Assembly: GCA_022823945.1 (NCBI GenBank)
Contig: JAJEBK010000014.1
Location: 1 to 64,000 of the forward strand
Length of the DNA: 64,000 nt
Source: Anaerolineae bacterium
Lineage (GTDB): Bacteria > Chloroflexota > Anaerolineae > Aggregatilineales > Phototrophicaceae
Direction of reading: 5' to 3'
Shown here: piece by piece, positions 16,412 through 24,186 of the stretch
How the letters are laid out: every line of letters starts with the position of its first letter
Position numbering within the stretch: the stretch's first letter is position 1
The notes under the pieces: generated by a model
What the model saw: only the letters and a program-made list of their open reading frames with translations
Told to the model about the DNA's origin: nothing
Databases searched by the model: none
Translations under genes and position numbers: made by a program

Positions 16412-17430
16412 ATCCCGAATTCCTCAACACCCTGGGCAGCATCGTCGGCACAGCCACTCCGCTGGTCATCGCCAGCCTGGGCGAGACGGTGACCGAGCGC
16501 GCCGGGGTGGTCAATTTGTCGCTGGATGGCAGCTTGACACTGGCGGCGGTTTTGGGCTTTGCGGCTGCCTGGACTGCGCAGGAAGCGGGCGTGCTGGATG
16601 TGCCTGGGCAGCTCGCGCTGGGCATCGCAGTAGCTATGCTGGTCGGCGCGTTGATCGCTCTGCTGATCGGCTTTTCCAGCATCAGGCTGCGGCGCGACCA
16701 GGTGGCGGTCGGCTTCGTGCTGACTCTGCTGGCAGCGGATTTGGCGCGTTTTTTGGGCGCAAACTTCACGCGCATCCCCGGTCCGCAGGTTACGCGCTAC
16801 GCCATCCCGGTTTTGTCCGACCTGCCCGTCATCGGGCCGATCCTCTTCCGCCAGAATCTGTTGGTTTATTTCAGCTATTTGCTGATGTTTGCCATTTGGT
16901 ATTGGCTCTTTCGCACCGGTGGCGGCTTGACCCTGCGTGCCATCGGCGAGCGACCAGAAGCGGCGTATGCTCGCGGCGCGCGCGTGCAACGGCTGCGATA
17001 TTGGTATACGGCGCTGGGCGGCGCATTGGTCGGCTTGGCGGGGGCGGCTTATTCGCTGAATGTCAAGCCGGGCTGGAGCAGTCCGCCGGCCATGCAGGGC
17101 GATGGCTGGATCGCGCTGGCCATCGTGATCTTCGGCGGCTGGCATCCGTTTCGCGTTGTGCTGGGTGCCTATCTGTTCGCGGCATTGCGGGCTGTTTCCA
17201 GCAATATCCAGACCAACGGCTTGTTCATCTTCGGGCAAGAAATCAGCTTCCCTTTCGTGCTGCTCAATACGCTGCCCTGGCTGCTGATGATCGTCACGCT
17301 GCTGGTGGTGAGCGGCGGCTTGACCGAACGGCTGCTGCAATACATGCCGCGCGCGGTGCAGCGACGACTGCGGGCATTCCTGCGCTCCGACCCACCCAAG
17401 GCGCTGGGCACGCGATTCGAACTGGAGTGA
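16408..17430 (+). CDS. Nucleoside-type ABC importer permease (YufQ/BmpD-like)
   Basis: This 340-residue permease has about eight hydrophobic segments. Conserved blocks include ATPLVIASLGETVTERAGVVNLSLDG at the N-terminus, LRAIGERPEAAYARGARV in the cytoplasmic loop and LAGAAYSLNVKPGWS. These are the signature of the second permease of YufOPQ-type nucleoside importers. It pairs with the preceding permease and the ATPase at 10315. Its Shine-Dalgarno-like GGGTGGGGG comes from a repeat. Confidence 0.88.
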   Translation: MNPEFLNTLGSIVGTATPLVIASLGETVTERAGVVNLSLDGSLTLAAVLGFAAAWTAQEAGVLDVPGQLALGIAVAMLVGALIALLIGFSSIRLRRDQVAVGFVLTLLAADLARFLGANFTRIPGPQVTRYAIPVLSDLPVIGPILFRQNLLVYFSYLLMFAIWYWLFRTGGGLTLRAIGERPEAAYARGARVQRLRYWYTALGGALVGLAGAAYSLNVKPGWSSPPAMQGDGWIALAIVIFGGWHPFRVVLGAYLFAALRAVSSNIQTNGLFIFGQEISFPFVLLNTLPWLLMIVTLLVVSGGLTERLLQYMPRAVQRRLRAFLRSDPPKALGTRFELE

Positions 17431-17447
17431 GCCACAGGCAAAATCTC

Positions 17448-17924
17448 ATGGGCAAGCGATCCAAACGCAAGCAGCGAATTCGCCCGTTGGCGCTGTGCAT
17501 CTTTCGGCGCGGCGAATTGATCCTGGTGGCGCGCGGCTTCGACAAGTCCAGCGGCGAAATGTTCTATCGTCCCATCGGCGGAAAAATTGAATTTGGCGAA
17601 CGCGGGGAGCAGGCTGTCGCGCGTGAAGTGATGGAAGAACTGGGCGTGGAAGTGGCCGATATCACCTACCTTGGCGCGCTGGAGAGCATCTTCGTCTATG
17701 AAGGCAAGCCCGGACACGAAATCGCGTTGATCTTCGACGGACGGTTCGTGGACAGGTCGCTGAATCGAGATGACGCCCTTTTAATCGGCGAGGACGATAA
17801 TGAAGCGTTGTACGAAGCCAGCTGGCGAACTTTGGACAGCTTTCGCAGTGAAGATGCGCCGCCGCTGTATCCGACCGGACTGCTGGAACTGATTGACGCC
17901 TCCCCGTCAGGACGGAGAGGGTAG
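17448..17924 (+). CDS. Nudix hydrolase
   Basis: This 158-residue protein has a perfect Nudix box, GGKIEFGERGEQAVAREVMEELGV, so it hydrolyses a nucleoside diphosphate linked to another moiety. A basic N-terminus (MGKRSKRKQRIRP) precedes the fold. The track gives a 530-residue ORF from 16332, but that upstream part is out-of-frame permease; the ATG at 17448 is the natural start. It lies 17 bases after the permease gene, so may be co-transcribed, but the substrate is unknown. Confidence 0.85.
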   Translation: MGKRSKRKQRIRPLALCIFRRGELILVARGFDKSSGEMFYRPIGGKIEFGERGEQAVAREVMEELGVEVADITYLGALESIFVYEGKPGHEIALIFDGRFVDRSLNRDDALLIGEDDNEALYEASWRTLDSFRSEDAPPLYPTGLLELIDASPSGRRG

Positions 17925-17946
17925 CCAAAGCGGGCGAGTCGCCGCC

Positions 17947-18070
17947 TCGCCCCTACGCGCGGCTGTCTTTGGGACGGAGAAGCGCGCGACCCAATGGCTC
18001 GCCCCTACGCGCGGCTGTCTTTGGGACGGAGAAGCGCGCGACCCAATGGCTCGCCCCTACGCGCGGCTGT
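17947..18070. repeat. 52-bp direct tandem repeat (2.4 copies), family-2 type
   Basis: TCGCCCCTACGCGCGGCTGT starts at 17947, 17999 and 18051, an exact period of 52 bases. Two full units are identical over CTTTGGGACGGAGAAGCGCG ... CCAATGGC; the third is truncated. The core CTCGCCCCTACGCG is shared with the family-2 hairpin element. Confidence 0.9.
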
Positions 18071-18071
18071 C

Positions 18072-18084
18072 GGGGGGGGGGGGG
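18072..18084 (+). repeat. Homopolymer tract of 13 G
   Basis: Thirteen consecutive G follow directly after the third tandem unit. Such tracts slip in replication and in sequencing, so the exact length is uncertain. Confidence 0.7.
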
Positions 18085-18117
18085 CGAGGGTGGTCAAGCC
18101 AGCGACTTGCAAATCGC

Positions 18118-18126
18118 TGTTATAAT
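18118..18126 (+). promoter_or_regulatory. Extended -10 promoter of the PAP2-like gene
   Basis: TGTTATAAT is a perfect extended -10 (TGnTATAAT). No good -35 lies 16-18 bases upstream. The expected start of transcription is about 26 bases before the ATG at 18159. Confidence 0.6.
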
Positions 18127-18158
18127 GCGGCTTGTCGTCAGTCTATGAGTCGAGGCAA

Positions 18159-18797
18159 ATGGACATTCGCCTGCCACTTCCGGCTGCCTTGCGACAACGG
18201 GTTCAGTACGAAACGCATTTGTGGGCGCATATCGTTTCGCTCATCATCAGTCCGCCGCTGGTTTGGACTGTGTGGGTGTTGGCGGTGACAGTGCCGCCCG
18301 CCAGCGATCGGGGCACGGCGTTGATCTTTGCCGGGCTCTTCGCGCTTTCTGTGTGCATCTTGCCCATGTGCTTCGTGGCTTATATGGTGCGCATTGGCAA
18401 GATCGGCGATATGCATATGCGCCAAAGCAGCGAGCGGTATGTCCCCTACTCCATCGCCATCGTCGCAGGTGCGCTCAATCTGCTGGTCGCGCTGCATTTT
18501 GAAGCCAGCCCGGTCATCGTGCTGGTTACACTGGTCAGCATCATCGAGTTGTCGATCATCTTGCTGGGCACTTTTTTCAGCCACATCAGCCTGCATGCCA
18601 TGGCCATCACCAGCATCGTATCAGCCACAGCCGTCGTGTACGACCTGGGCACTGCGCTGGCTTATATGCCGTTGCTGCTGCTGGTTGTGCTGGCGCGGCT
18701 GGTGCTAAAACGGCATACGCCGCTGCAGATTGTGCAAGGCACGTTGATCGGTTTGCTGACGCCGCTGGCTGTTGTGGCGGTTGTTGGGCTGCTGTAA
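18159..18797 (+). CDS. PAP2-related integral membrane protein
   Basis: This 212-residue protein has about five to six hydrophobic segments. The C-terminal part has SLHAMAITSIVSATAVVYDL and RLVLKRHTPLQIVQG, which resemble the SGH and SRxxxxxHxxxD blocks of PAP2-type lipid phosphatases. The first block has SLHA in place of SGHA, and the third lacks the final Asp. The family is therefore likely, but catalysis is doubtful. The ATG at 18159 has GAGGC upstream; the track start at 18132 lies only a few bases after the -10 box. An extended -10 drives it. Confidence 0.55.
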   Translation: MDIRLPLPAALRQRVQYETHLWAHIVSLIISPPLVWTVWVLAVTVPPASDRGTALIFAGLFALSVCILPMCFVAYMVRIGKIGDMHMRQSSERYVPYSIAIVAGALNLLVALHFEASPVIVLVTLVSIIELSIILLGTFFSHISLHAMAITSIVSATAVVYDLGTALAYMPLLLLVVLARLVLKRHTPLQIVQGTLIGLLTPLAVVAVVGLL

Positions 18798-18807
18798 TCT
18801 GGGCAAA

Positions 18808-19854
18808 TCAGAGATTCCAGACGCGCGCTGTTTTGTCCCATGACCACGACAAGATGCGCGTGCCATCGCTATTCCAGACTGCGCCACGCACCAGGTTGTC
18901 ATGTTGGAAGCGCTGCGGCTGTTCGCTCTGCCAAAAATAGACATAAATGTGCGACCAGGACAACACGCGGCTCTCGCTCGCATTCCAGCGCGCGCCGATC
19001 ACCCAGTCTTCATGACGCAGCACCTGCAGGCTCTGCCCCGTTTCCGCCGCCCAGATATGCACCGTGTCATCACCTGCCCAAGACATCACCCGCGACTCAT
19101 CGCGCGACCAGATCGCCCGCTGGACGAAGCTGCTGTGATACACGCCACTGATGCGCCCACGCCCGATATTGACCCCATCCGACTCATAGAGATTGACCAG
19201 CCCGTCGCTGAACCAGGCGAGCACGCGGCTGTCATCGGCATTCCAGGCCAGCCCGCCCAGCAAGCCGCGATGAGGTGGTCGCGCCTGTGTTGCTTCGCCC
19301 GTTTGCAGATGCCAGCTATACACACTGCCAGTCTCTGACCAGGCGCGCACTCGGTCTTCGTTTTCGTTCCAGGCGGCACCGCTTATCTGCGCATCGACTG
19401 CGAAATCTGTGATTGTGCCGCCATCCGCCAGCGAAAGGACCGCGCCCGCGCCGGCATCGGTGAAGATCAGCGCTTGCGTTCCCGCCTCATTGCCTGCCAA
19501 TGCGACCGGCTTGCCCGCAATCTGCCAGCTTTGTATCGCCGCGCCCGTAGTCGCGTCGTTCAATCGTACAAGACCGTTTTCGTCCGCGGACAAGATCGCG
19601 TCAGAACCCAGCCAATGGGCATGCGTTAGCGGGCTATCGCCATGCTCTATCGTCAGCTGCAGCGCGCCACCGTCCACAGACCAGATCTGCAGCAGGCCAG
19701 CTTCGCTAGCAGTGAGGATCTGCGTATCGTCGGCATTCCAGGCAGCGCTGACCACGCCAGAATCGTGCATCAGCAGCAGGTCAGCCTGGCGATCCTGGGC
19801 GGGTGTGGTCATAGCGAAGAGGGATAGGCAAAGCACAACGAGCAAAAGGCGCAT
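18808..19854 (-). CDS. Secreted WD40-repeat beta-propeller protein
   Basis: This 348-residue protein begins MRLLLVVLCLSLFAMTTPAQ, a signal peptide, followed by about seven to eight WD40-type blades. Recurrent units of the form AAWNADDTQILTASEAGLLQIW end in IW, VWNL or similar. Such propellers are scaffolds for protein contacts and have no enzymatic motif. The track start 14 codons upstream lacks the signal peptide at its N-terminus, so ATG 19854 is preferred. It lies alone on the minus strand, convergent with the PAP2-like gene. Confidence 0.75.
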   Translation of the reverse strand: MRLLLVVLCLSLFAMTTPAQDRQADLLLMHDSGVVSAAWNADDTQILTASEAGLLQIWSVDGGALQLTIEHGDSPLTHAHWLGSDAILSADENGLVRLNDATTGAAIQSWQIAGKPVALAGNEAGTQALIFTDAGAGAVLSLADGGTITDFAVDAQISGAAWNENEDRVRAWSETGSVYSWHLQTGEATQARPPHRGLLGGLAWNADDSRVLAWFSDGLVNLYESDGVNIGRGRISGVYHSSFVQRAIWSRDESRVMSWAGDDTVHIWAAETGQSLQVLRHEDWVIGARWNASESRVLSWSHIYVYFWQSEQPQRFQHDNLVRGAVWNSDGTRILSWSWDKTARVWNL

Positions 19855-20058
19855 GGGTATCGAGTCCTTTTTCTGTGGTCGCCGCAAGCTTAGCACAAAA
19901 TGCTTACGAACTGATTATGGCGATGACGGCACCGGAGGCAGACCTGGCTGGCAATTTCCTGACGCGATTGCACGCAAAGCACGTGCTCGCGATTTCCAAC
20001 GAATGGGCCGGCTCAACCGCGCTGAGGTCAGCGGTGACTGCCGGGCGATACATGAGCG

Positions 20059-20931
20059 TCAAACCTCTTCGAGATAGTACTTGAGCATAGCGTCAACAGC
20101 GTGCCCGAGCCTGAGGGGGGCGTCTATATCCTTATGCGCCTCTTTTTCCAACACATGACACATGATCTCGTAGCCAAGTCCCACCGCTTCGATGCCATAT
20201 CCCACCTGATGCAAGTGGCAAGACTCGTGAATGAGCACGCTGGCCAGCCCAATAACAGCCAGTTCGTCCACTCCCAGCCAGGTAAAGGCAGCGGGTTCGC
20301 TGACAAAGATGGTCTTCAGGTTTGATTTCACATAGGCATTGACCGAAATATCGTAGCGCGAACCCTCTTCATAGCCGATGATCTTTCTTGCCGCGTTGTT
20401 GACAAAAGCATGCCACTTCGGCGCGCGCTCCTGCAGAAGCTCAAGCGCCTGGTTGATCTGATTTGCGATCTCTTGCGGTCCTTCAATGGCTATTTCGCCA
20501 TCATTGCCTGCAAAGACCTCGTTCGGAAAAAGGCTCAAAGGCGAGCGAGTGACAAGGCGACAACGATCACTGCGAGATGACCAGTAACCGCCCCATGGAT
20601 AGCTCTCATCTTGCGTCCATTTCATGCCACTCCGACACTTGAGATCCGCAAATCGCGTTTCGATCTGTTTGGCCACGCCCACACGCTGATACGCTACCCA
20701 GTTCGCCATCCAAGCGGTGTCGCCAAATCTGTCGATTTGCAACCAATCGCCTGCTTCTCCTTCTACAACCAGGATGCTGCCCGCGAGGACCAGTTCGTGG
20801 ACTGCGCTGTGCAAACCGGGCGCTACCCTCAGGTTGGTGTTGTAACCTACCTCAATATAGTACTCCTGCGCCGCTGCCACAGGCTGGACGACCAGCGCGA
20901 GAATGATAGCCACCAGCAGTCTGATAGTCAT
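20059..20931 (-). CDS. Secreted SH3b-domain protein with HExxH metalloprotease-like motif
   Basis: This 290-residue protein has a signal peptide (about 1-21) and an SH3b domain (about 25-82, NLRVAPGLHSAVHELVLAGS). A longer C-terminal domain contains HESCH (about 235-239), followed 20 residues later by YEIMCHVLEKEAH, which could supply a third zinc ligand. That arrangement suggests a gluzincin-like zinc peptidase brought to the cell wall by SH3b. I do not recognise a named family. Four cysteines (two near KCRSGMKW and RCRLVT) may form a disulfide. Confidence 0.6.
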   Translation of the reverse strand: MTIRLLVAIILALVVQPVAAAQEYYIEVGYNTNLRVAPGLHSAVHELVLAGSILVVEGEAGDWLQIDRFGDTAWMANWVAYQRVGVAKQIETRFADLKCRSGMKWTQDESYPWGGYWSSRSDRCRLVTRSPLSLFPNEVFAGNDGEIAIEGPQEIANQINQALELLQERAPKWHAFVNNAARKIIGYEEGSRYDISVNAYVKSNLKTIFVSEPAAFTWLGVDELAVIGLASVLIHESCHLHQVGYGIEAVGLGYEIMCHVLEKEAHKDIDAPLRLGHAVDAMLKYYLEEV

Positions 20932-21324
20932 TGCGTCTCTCCCCTATGTTTGCTTGCCATCCAATCTTCCTGAGAACAATCAAAATCCCCGATTGTCGGG
21001 ACGGCTCTTTTTCGCGAGTATGGAGTATATTGAGGCACGGAGGCTCGCGCAATCAACTGCGGTTCACTGCGCAGAGCAATCACTTCAAAATGTGGAAGGA
21101 GAATGCCTTAACCACCGAGGATATTGAGTTGATAGAAGGCACCGAGAATTAAGTGTCTTCGTGTCTACTGTGTCTTCGTGTTCTTTGTGAACCCTGTATT
21201 TTCTCTGTGCCTCGGTGGCTTTGTGGCAACTGATGGTCAATTCGATTGCCCACCCCAACTTGCGACTCCCACACCCATACGCTAAGCTCTCCACCTATCC
21301 GCATCGAACAAAATGGACGGGTAT
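20932..21324. repeat. Gene-free interval with a degenerate MITE-like element
   Basis: This 393-bp interval has no gene. From about 21111 to 21250 it carries ACCACCGAGGATA ... GGCACCGAGAATTAAGTG ... CTCTGTGCCTCGGTGG and ends TCAATTCGATTGCC. These are the internal and terminal blocks of the MITE-like family found at 48475 and 58467, in a shorter and diverged copy. Confidence 0.5.
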
Positions 21325-22653
21325 ATGAGCCGGCCAAACTTTCTCTTCATCATCGCCGATGATCACCGCCATTCCGCGATCAGCGCGCTGGGTATCGAAG
21401 CTGCGCAGACTCCGACCCTGGACCAGTTGCTGGCGGAGGGCACGGGTTTCACGCAGGCGCATATCATGGGCTCGACATCGGGCGCTGTGTGCATGCCCAG
21501 CCGCGGCATGCTCATGTCGGGGCAGCACCTTTTTGATACGCCCGATCCCCTGCCGGATGATGCGCCCCTGTTGCCAGAATTGCTGTGGGCGAACGGCTAT
21601 GCCACCTTTGCGACTGGCAAATGGCACAATCGGAGCGGCAGCTTTGCGCGCTGTTTTGCTGACGGCGGCAAAATCTTCTTCGGCGGCATGTCCGACCAGT
21701 ACGCCGTGCCCGTGCAGGATTTTGACCCCAGCGGGGTGTATGCAGCCGAAGACCGCTATATCGCCGATGGCTTTTCCACGACCGTTTTTGCTGATGAGAT
21801 GATCGGCTTTCTGGATGCGCAGGCGAGCGAGGCACAGCCCTTTTTCGCTTACATCAGTTTGACTTCTCCGCACGATCCGCGCACACCGCCAGCGCCCTAC
21901 GACAATATGTACGACCCGGCTGCCATCGCGCTGTCGCCCAACTACGCGCCAGAGCACCCATTCGACATCGGCGTGCGCGATATTCGCGATGAATTGCTGG
22001 CTGGCTATCCGCGCGGCGAAAACGAAATTCGCCAGCACATTGCCGATTATTACGGCATGATCTCCCATCAGGATATGGAAATCGGTCGTATATTGGCGAC
22101 GCTTTCCGCCAATGGTTTGAGCGAAAACACAATCATTGTTTACACGGCTGATCATGGCCTGGGCGTCGGGCAGCATGGCTTGATGGGCAAACAGAATCTC
22201 TACGACCACAGCATGCGCATCCCGTTGATCATGCGCGGGCCGGGCATAGCGGCCGGGGCGCGCTGTGACGCTCGGCTCTACCTGCACGATCTTTATCCCA
22301 CCTTGCTGGAACGAGCGAGCGTGCCAGTGCCGGAAGCATGCGCCGGGCAGAGCATCAATTCCCTGTTGGAAGGCAGCCGCGATAGCCACCGCGATGTCAT
22401 ATTTTCGGCTTATCAAGGCCTGTTTGGGCATCCCGGCGGAGCGCCTTATCAACGCAGCATAAAAGACCAGCGCCACAAACTGATCTTGACCATGGTCGCC
22501 GGCGCAGAGACCTGGCAGCTATTCGACCTGGAGGCTGATCCTTGGGAGACGAATGATCTTGTCGACAGCGCCGACCATGCCGAAATCGTGATGCGCCTGA
22601 AGGATATACTGCGTTTGCAGCAGCGGCGGGTGAACGACCCGGTCGCCCAATAG
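21325..22653 (+). CDS. Type I sulfatase
   Basis: This 442-residue protein of the alkaline phosphatase superfamily opens with MSRPNFLFIIADDHR, in which the Asp pair binds Ca2+. The formylglycine motif CMPSR (Cys56) is followed by TGKW, TSPHDPRTPP and YTADHGLGVGQHGLMGK. The active residue Cys must be converted by a sulfatase-modifying enzyme not seen here. No signal peptide is visible, so it appears cytosolic. The substrate is probably a sulfated sugar or polysaccharide fragment. The ATG at 21325 gives the family N-terminus; 21313 is possible. Confidence 0.88.
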   Translation: MSRPNFLFIIADDHRHSAISALGIEAAQTPTLDQLLAEGTGFTQAHIMGSTSGAVCMPSRGMLMSGQHLFDTPDPLPDDAPLLPELLWANGYATFATGKWHNRSGSFARCFADGGKIFFGGMSDQYAVPVQDFDPSGVYAAEDRYIADGFSTTVFADEMIGFLDAQASEAQPFFAYISLTSPHDPRTPPAPYDNMYDPAAIALSPNYAPEHPFDIGVRDIRDELLAGYPRGENEIRQHIADYYGMISHQDMEIGRILATLSANGLSENTIIVYTADHGLGVGQHGLMGKQNLYDHSMRIPLIMRGPGIAAGARCDARLYLHDLYPTLLERASVPVPEACAGQSINSLLEGSRDSHRDVIFSAYQGLFGHPGGAPYQRSIKDQRHKLILTMVAGAETWQLFDLEADPWETNDLVDSADHAEIVMRLKDILRLQQRRVNDPVAQ

Positions 22654-22689
22654 AAATGGGAGTGCTAAATATGTTGATATGGCGCTATT

Positions 22690-22730
22690 TCCCCCACCCC
22701 AAACCCCTCCCCCAAAATGAGAGAGGGGCT
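22690..22730. repeat. Family-1 GC-tract repeat
   Basis: CCCCCACCCCAAACCCCTCC continuing CCCAAAATGAGAGAGGGGCT is one half of the two-part element, in inverted orientation relative to the copy at 11835. Confidence 0.7.
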
Positions 22731-22768
22731 TATATTCCGCGGAATCGGAATCGCTTGCGCGTGCTTTG

Positions 22769-22803
22769 CCTCCCCCTGACCTGTCGGGAGGACCGAAGGG
22801 GGT
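22769..22803. repeat. Family-1 repeat carrying the Shine-Dalgarno of the M20 gene
   Basis: CCTCCCCCTGACCTGTCGGG followed by AGGACCGAAGGGGGT is a palindromic element also present at 29234, 45050 and 55337. Its GGGAGGA (22786-22792) lies nine bases before the GTG at 22802. Confidence 0.65.
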
Positions 22804-24046
22804 GAGCGAGCATCTGCGCGTAGATGGCGCGCGCCTGTGGCAGAGCATCATGCAGATGGCGGAAATCGGCGCGACAGCCAATGGTGGCAGCCACCGCCTG
22901 ACATTGAGCGACGCAGACAAAACCGCCCGCGATCTCTTTGCCAGCTGGTGCGTCGATGCCGGTTTGAGCATGGAAGTCGATGAACTGGGTGATATGTTCG
23001 CGCGGCGCGGCGGCCACGATGACACGCAAGCCCCGGTCGCCATGGGCAGCCACCTGGACACGCAGCCTTTCGGCGGTCGTTTTGATGGCGTTTTTGGCGT
23101 GCTGGCGGGCTTGGAAGTGGTGCGCACCCTCAACGACCACGGCATCGCCACAACCAAGCCGCTGGAAGTGGTCAACTGGACAAACGAAGAGGGCGCGCGC
23201 TTTGCCCCATCCATGCTGGCTTCAGGAGTATATGGTGGCGTCTTTGCGTTGGATTGGGCGCAATCACGGCGGGCGGTTGATACGAGCGCGACACTGTTGG
23301 ACGAGCTCAGGCGCATCGGCTATTGCGGCGCGCTGCCTGTACACGAGCGGGAGTTCTCCGCATTTATTGAGTGTCACATTGAGCAAGGTCCCATACTCGA
23401 ATCGGCTGGCATTCCTGTGGGCGTGGTCGATGCCGCGCAAGGTTTTCGCTGGTATGACATCTCGCTGGAAGGATTTGCTTCCCACACCGGCTCGACTCCC
23501 ATGACCGGACGGCGCAATGCCTTGCTGGGCATGGCAAAGGTGGCGCTGGCGGTGGATGAGCTCGCGCGGGAACATGCGCCCTTGGCTCGCGGCACGGTGG
23601 GCAGCCAGGTAACAGTCGGTCCCGGCTCGCGCAATGTCATCCCCGGACGCATCGACTTCACGGTTGATCTGCGTCATCCAGCCGCGGCCACTTTGGAGGC
23701 AATGGATGCGACGCTGCGCAGAGCTTGCTCGGAAGCGGCGGCAGAATATGGGCTGAAGCTGTCCTTGGCGCAAATCTCGGATACGCAGCCGGTTGCATTC
23801 GATGCCGATTGTGTCGAGCGGCTCGAACGGGCTTGCGCGCGGCTGGGCATAGCGCATCAGCGCATCACATCGGGAGCCGGGCACGATGCCTGCTATGTAG
23901 CCAAGCGCGCGCCCACGGCCATGCTCTTCGCGCCCTGCAAAGACGGCATCAGCCATCACGAATCGGAAAGCGCCGAACCAGCCGACCTGGAAGCCGTCTG
24001 CAATGTGCTGCTGCATGCCGTGCTGGAACTGGCTGGCGTTGTGTAG
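22802..24046 (+). CDS. M20-family amidohydrolase (allantoate/N-carbamoyl-amino-acid hydrolase type)
   Basis: This 414-residue zinc hydrolase splits N-carbamoyl or ureido groups from amino-acid-like substrates. Visible metal and active-site blocks are MGSHLDTQPFGGRFDG, TNEEGARFAPSMLASGV, FIECHIEQGP and SGAGHDACY ... CKDGISHHESE. The dimerisation domain carries EGFASHTGSTPM. The track starts at TTG 22766 inside a repeat; GTG 22802, with GGGAGGA upstream, gives VSEHLRVDGARLW, a normal N-terminus. It is likely involved in pyrimidine, hydantoin or purine-derived nitrogen use, inferred from family. Confidence 0.85.
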   Translation: MSEHLRVDGARLWQSIMQMAEIGATANGGSHRLTLSDADKTARDLFASWCVDAGLSMEVDELGDMFARRGGHDDTQAPVAMGSHLDTQPFGGRFDGVFGVLAGLEVVRTLNDHGIATTKPLEVVNWTNEEGARFAPSMLASGVYGGVFALDWAQSRRAVDTSATLLDELRRIGYCGALPVHEREFSAFIECHIEQGPILESAGIPVGVVDAAQGFRWYDISLEGFASHTGSTPMTGRRNALLGMAKVALAVDELAREHAPLARGTVGSQVTVGPGSRNVIPGRIDFTVDLRHPAAATLEAMDATLRRACSEAAAEYGLKLSLAQISDTQPVAFDADCVERLERACARLGIAHQRITSGAGHDACYVAKRAPTAMLFAPCKDGISHHESESAEPADLEAVCNVLLHAVLELAGVV

Positions 24047-24127
24047 GGGAACCCCATAAGCCCCCGAAATGTCAACAGAAAGAGCCAGGCACCGCCTCGC
24101 CCGCCAGGCAAAACGACGCTGCCTCTC

Positions 24128-24155
24128 TTGGCAGGCGAACGCGCTATGCTATATT
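24128..24155 (+). promoter_or_regulatory. Promoter with extended -10 for the CrtC-like gene
   Basis: TTGGCA, a 16-base spacer, and TATATT preceded by TGC (extended -10). The start codon at 24187 is 32 bases downstream with GAGGAAT between. Confidence 0.65.
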
Positions 24156-24186
24156 TGCGCTTCGTTTAGGCTGAGGAATCGTTTTC

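Noticed and set aside
15068-17340. Large minus-strand ORFs (415 and 366 residues) antisense to the two permeases
   Set aside because: The plus strand encodes complete membrane proteins with conserved blocks; the antisense products are low-complexity Gln/His/Arg-rich.
17947-18070. CRISPR array
   Set aside because: The 52-bp units are directly adjacent with no variable spacers, and no cas gene is present.
19875-20084. 69-residue plus-strand ORF between the WD40 and SH3b genes
   Set aside because: No Shine-Dalgarno, no motif, and it overlaps the 3' end of the SH3b/HExxH gene; the interval holds nothing I can support.
22766-22801. TTG start of the M20 hydrolase at 22766
   Set aside because: It lies at the edge of a repeat with no Shine-Dalgarno; GTG 22802 has GGGAGGA nine bases upstream and a normal N-terminus.
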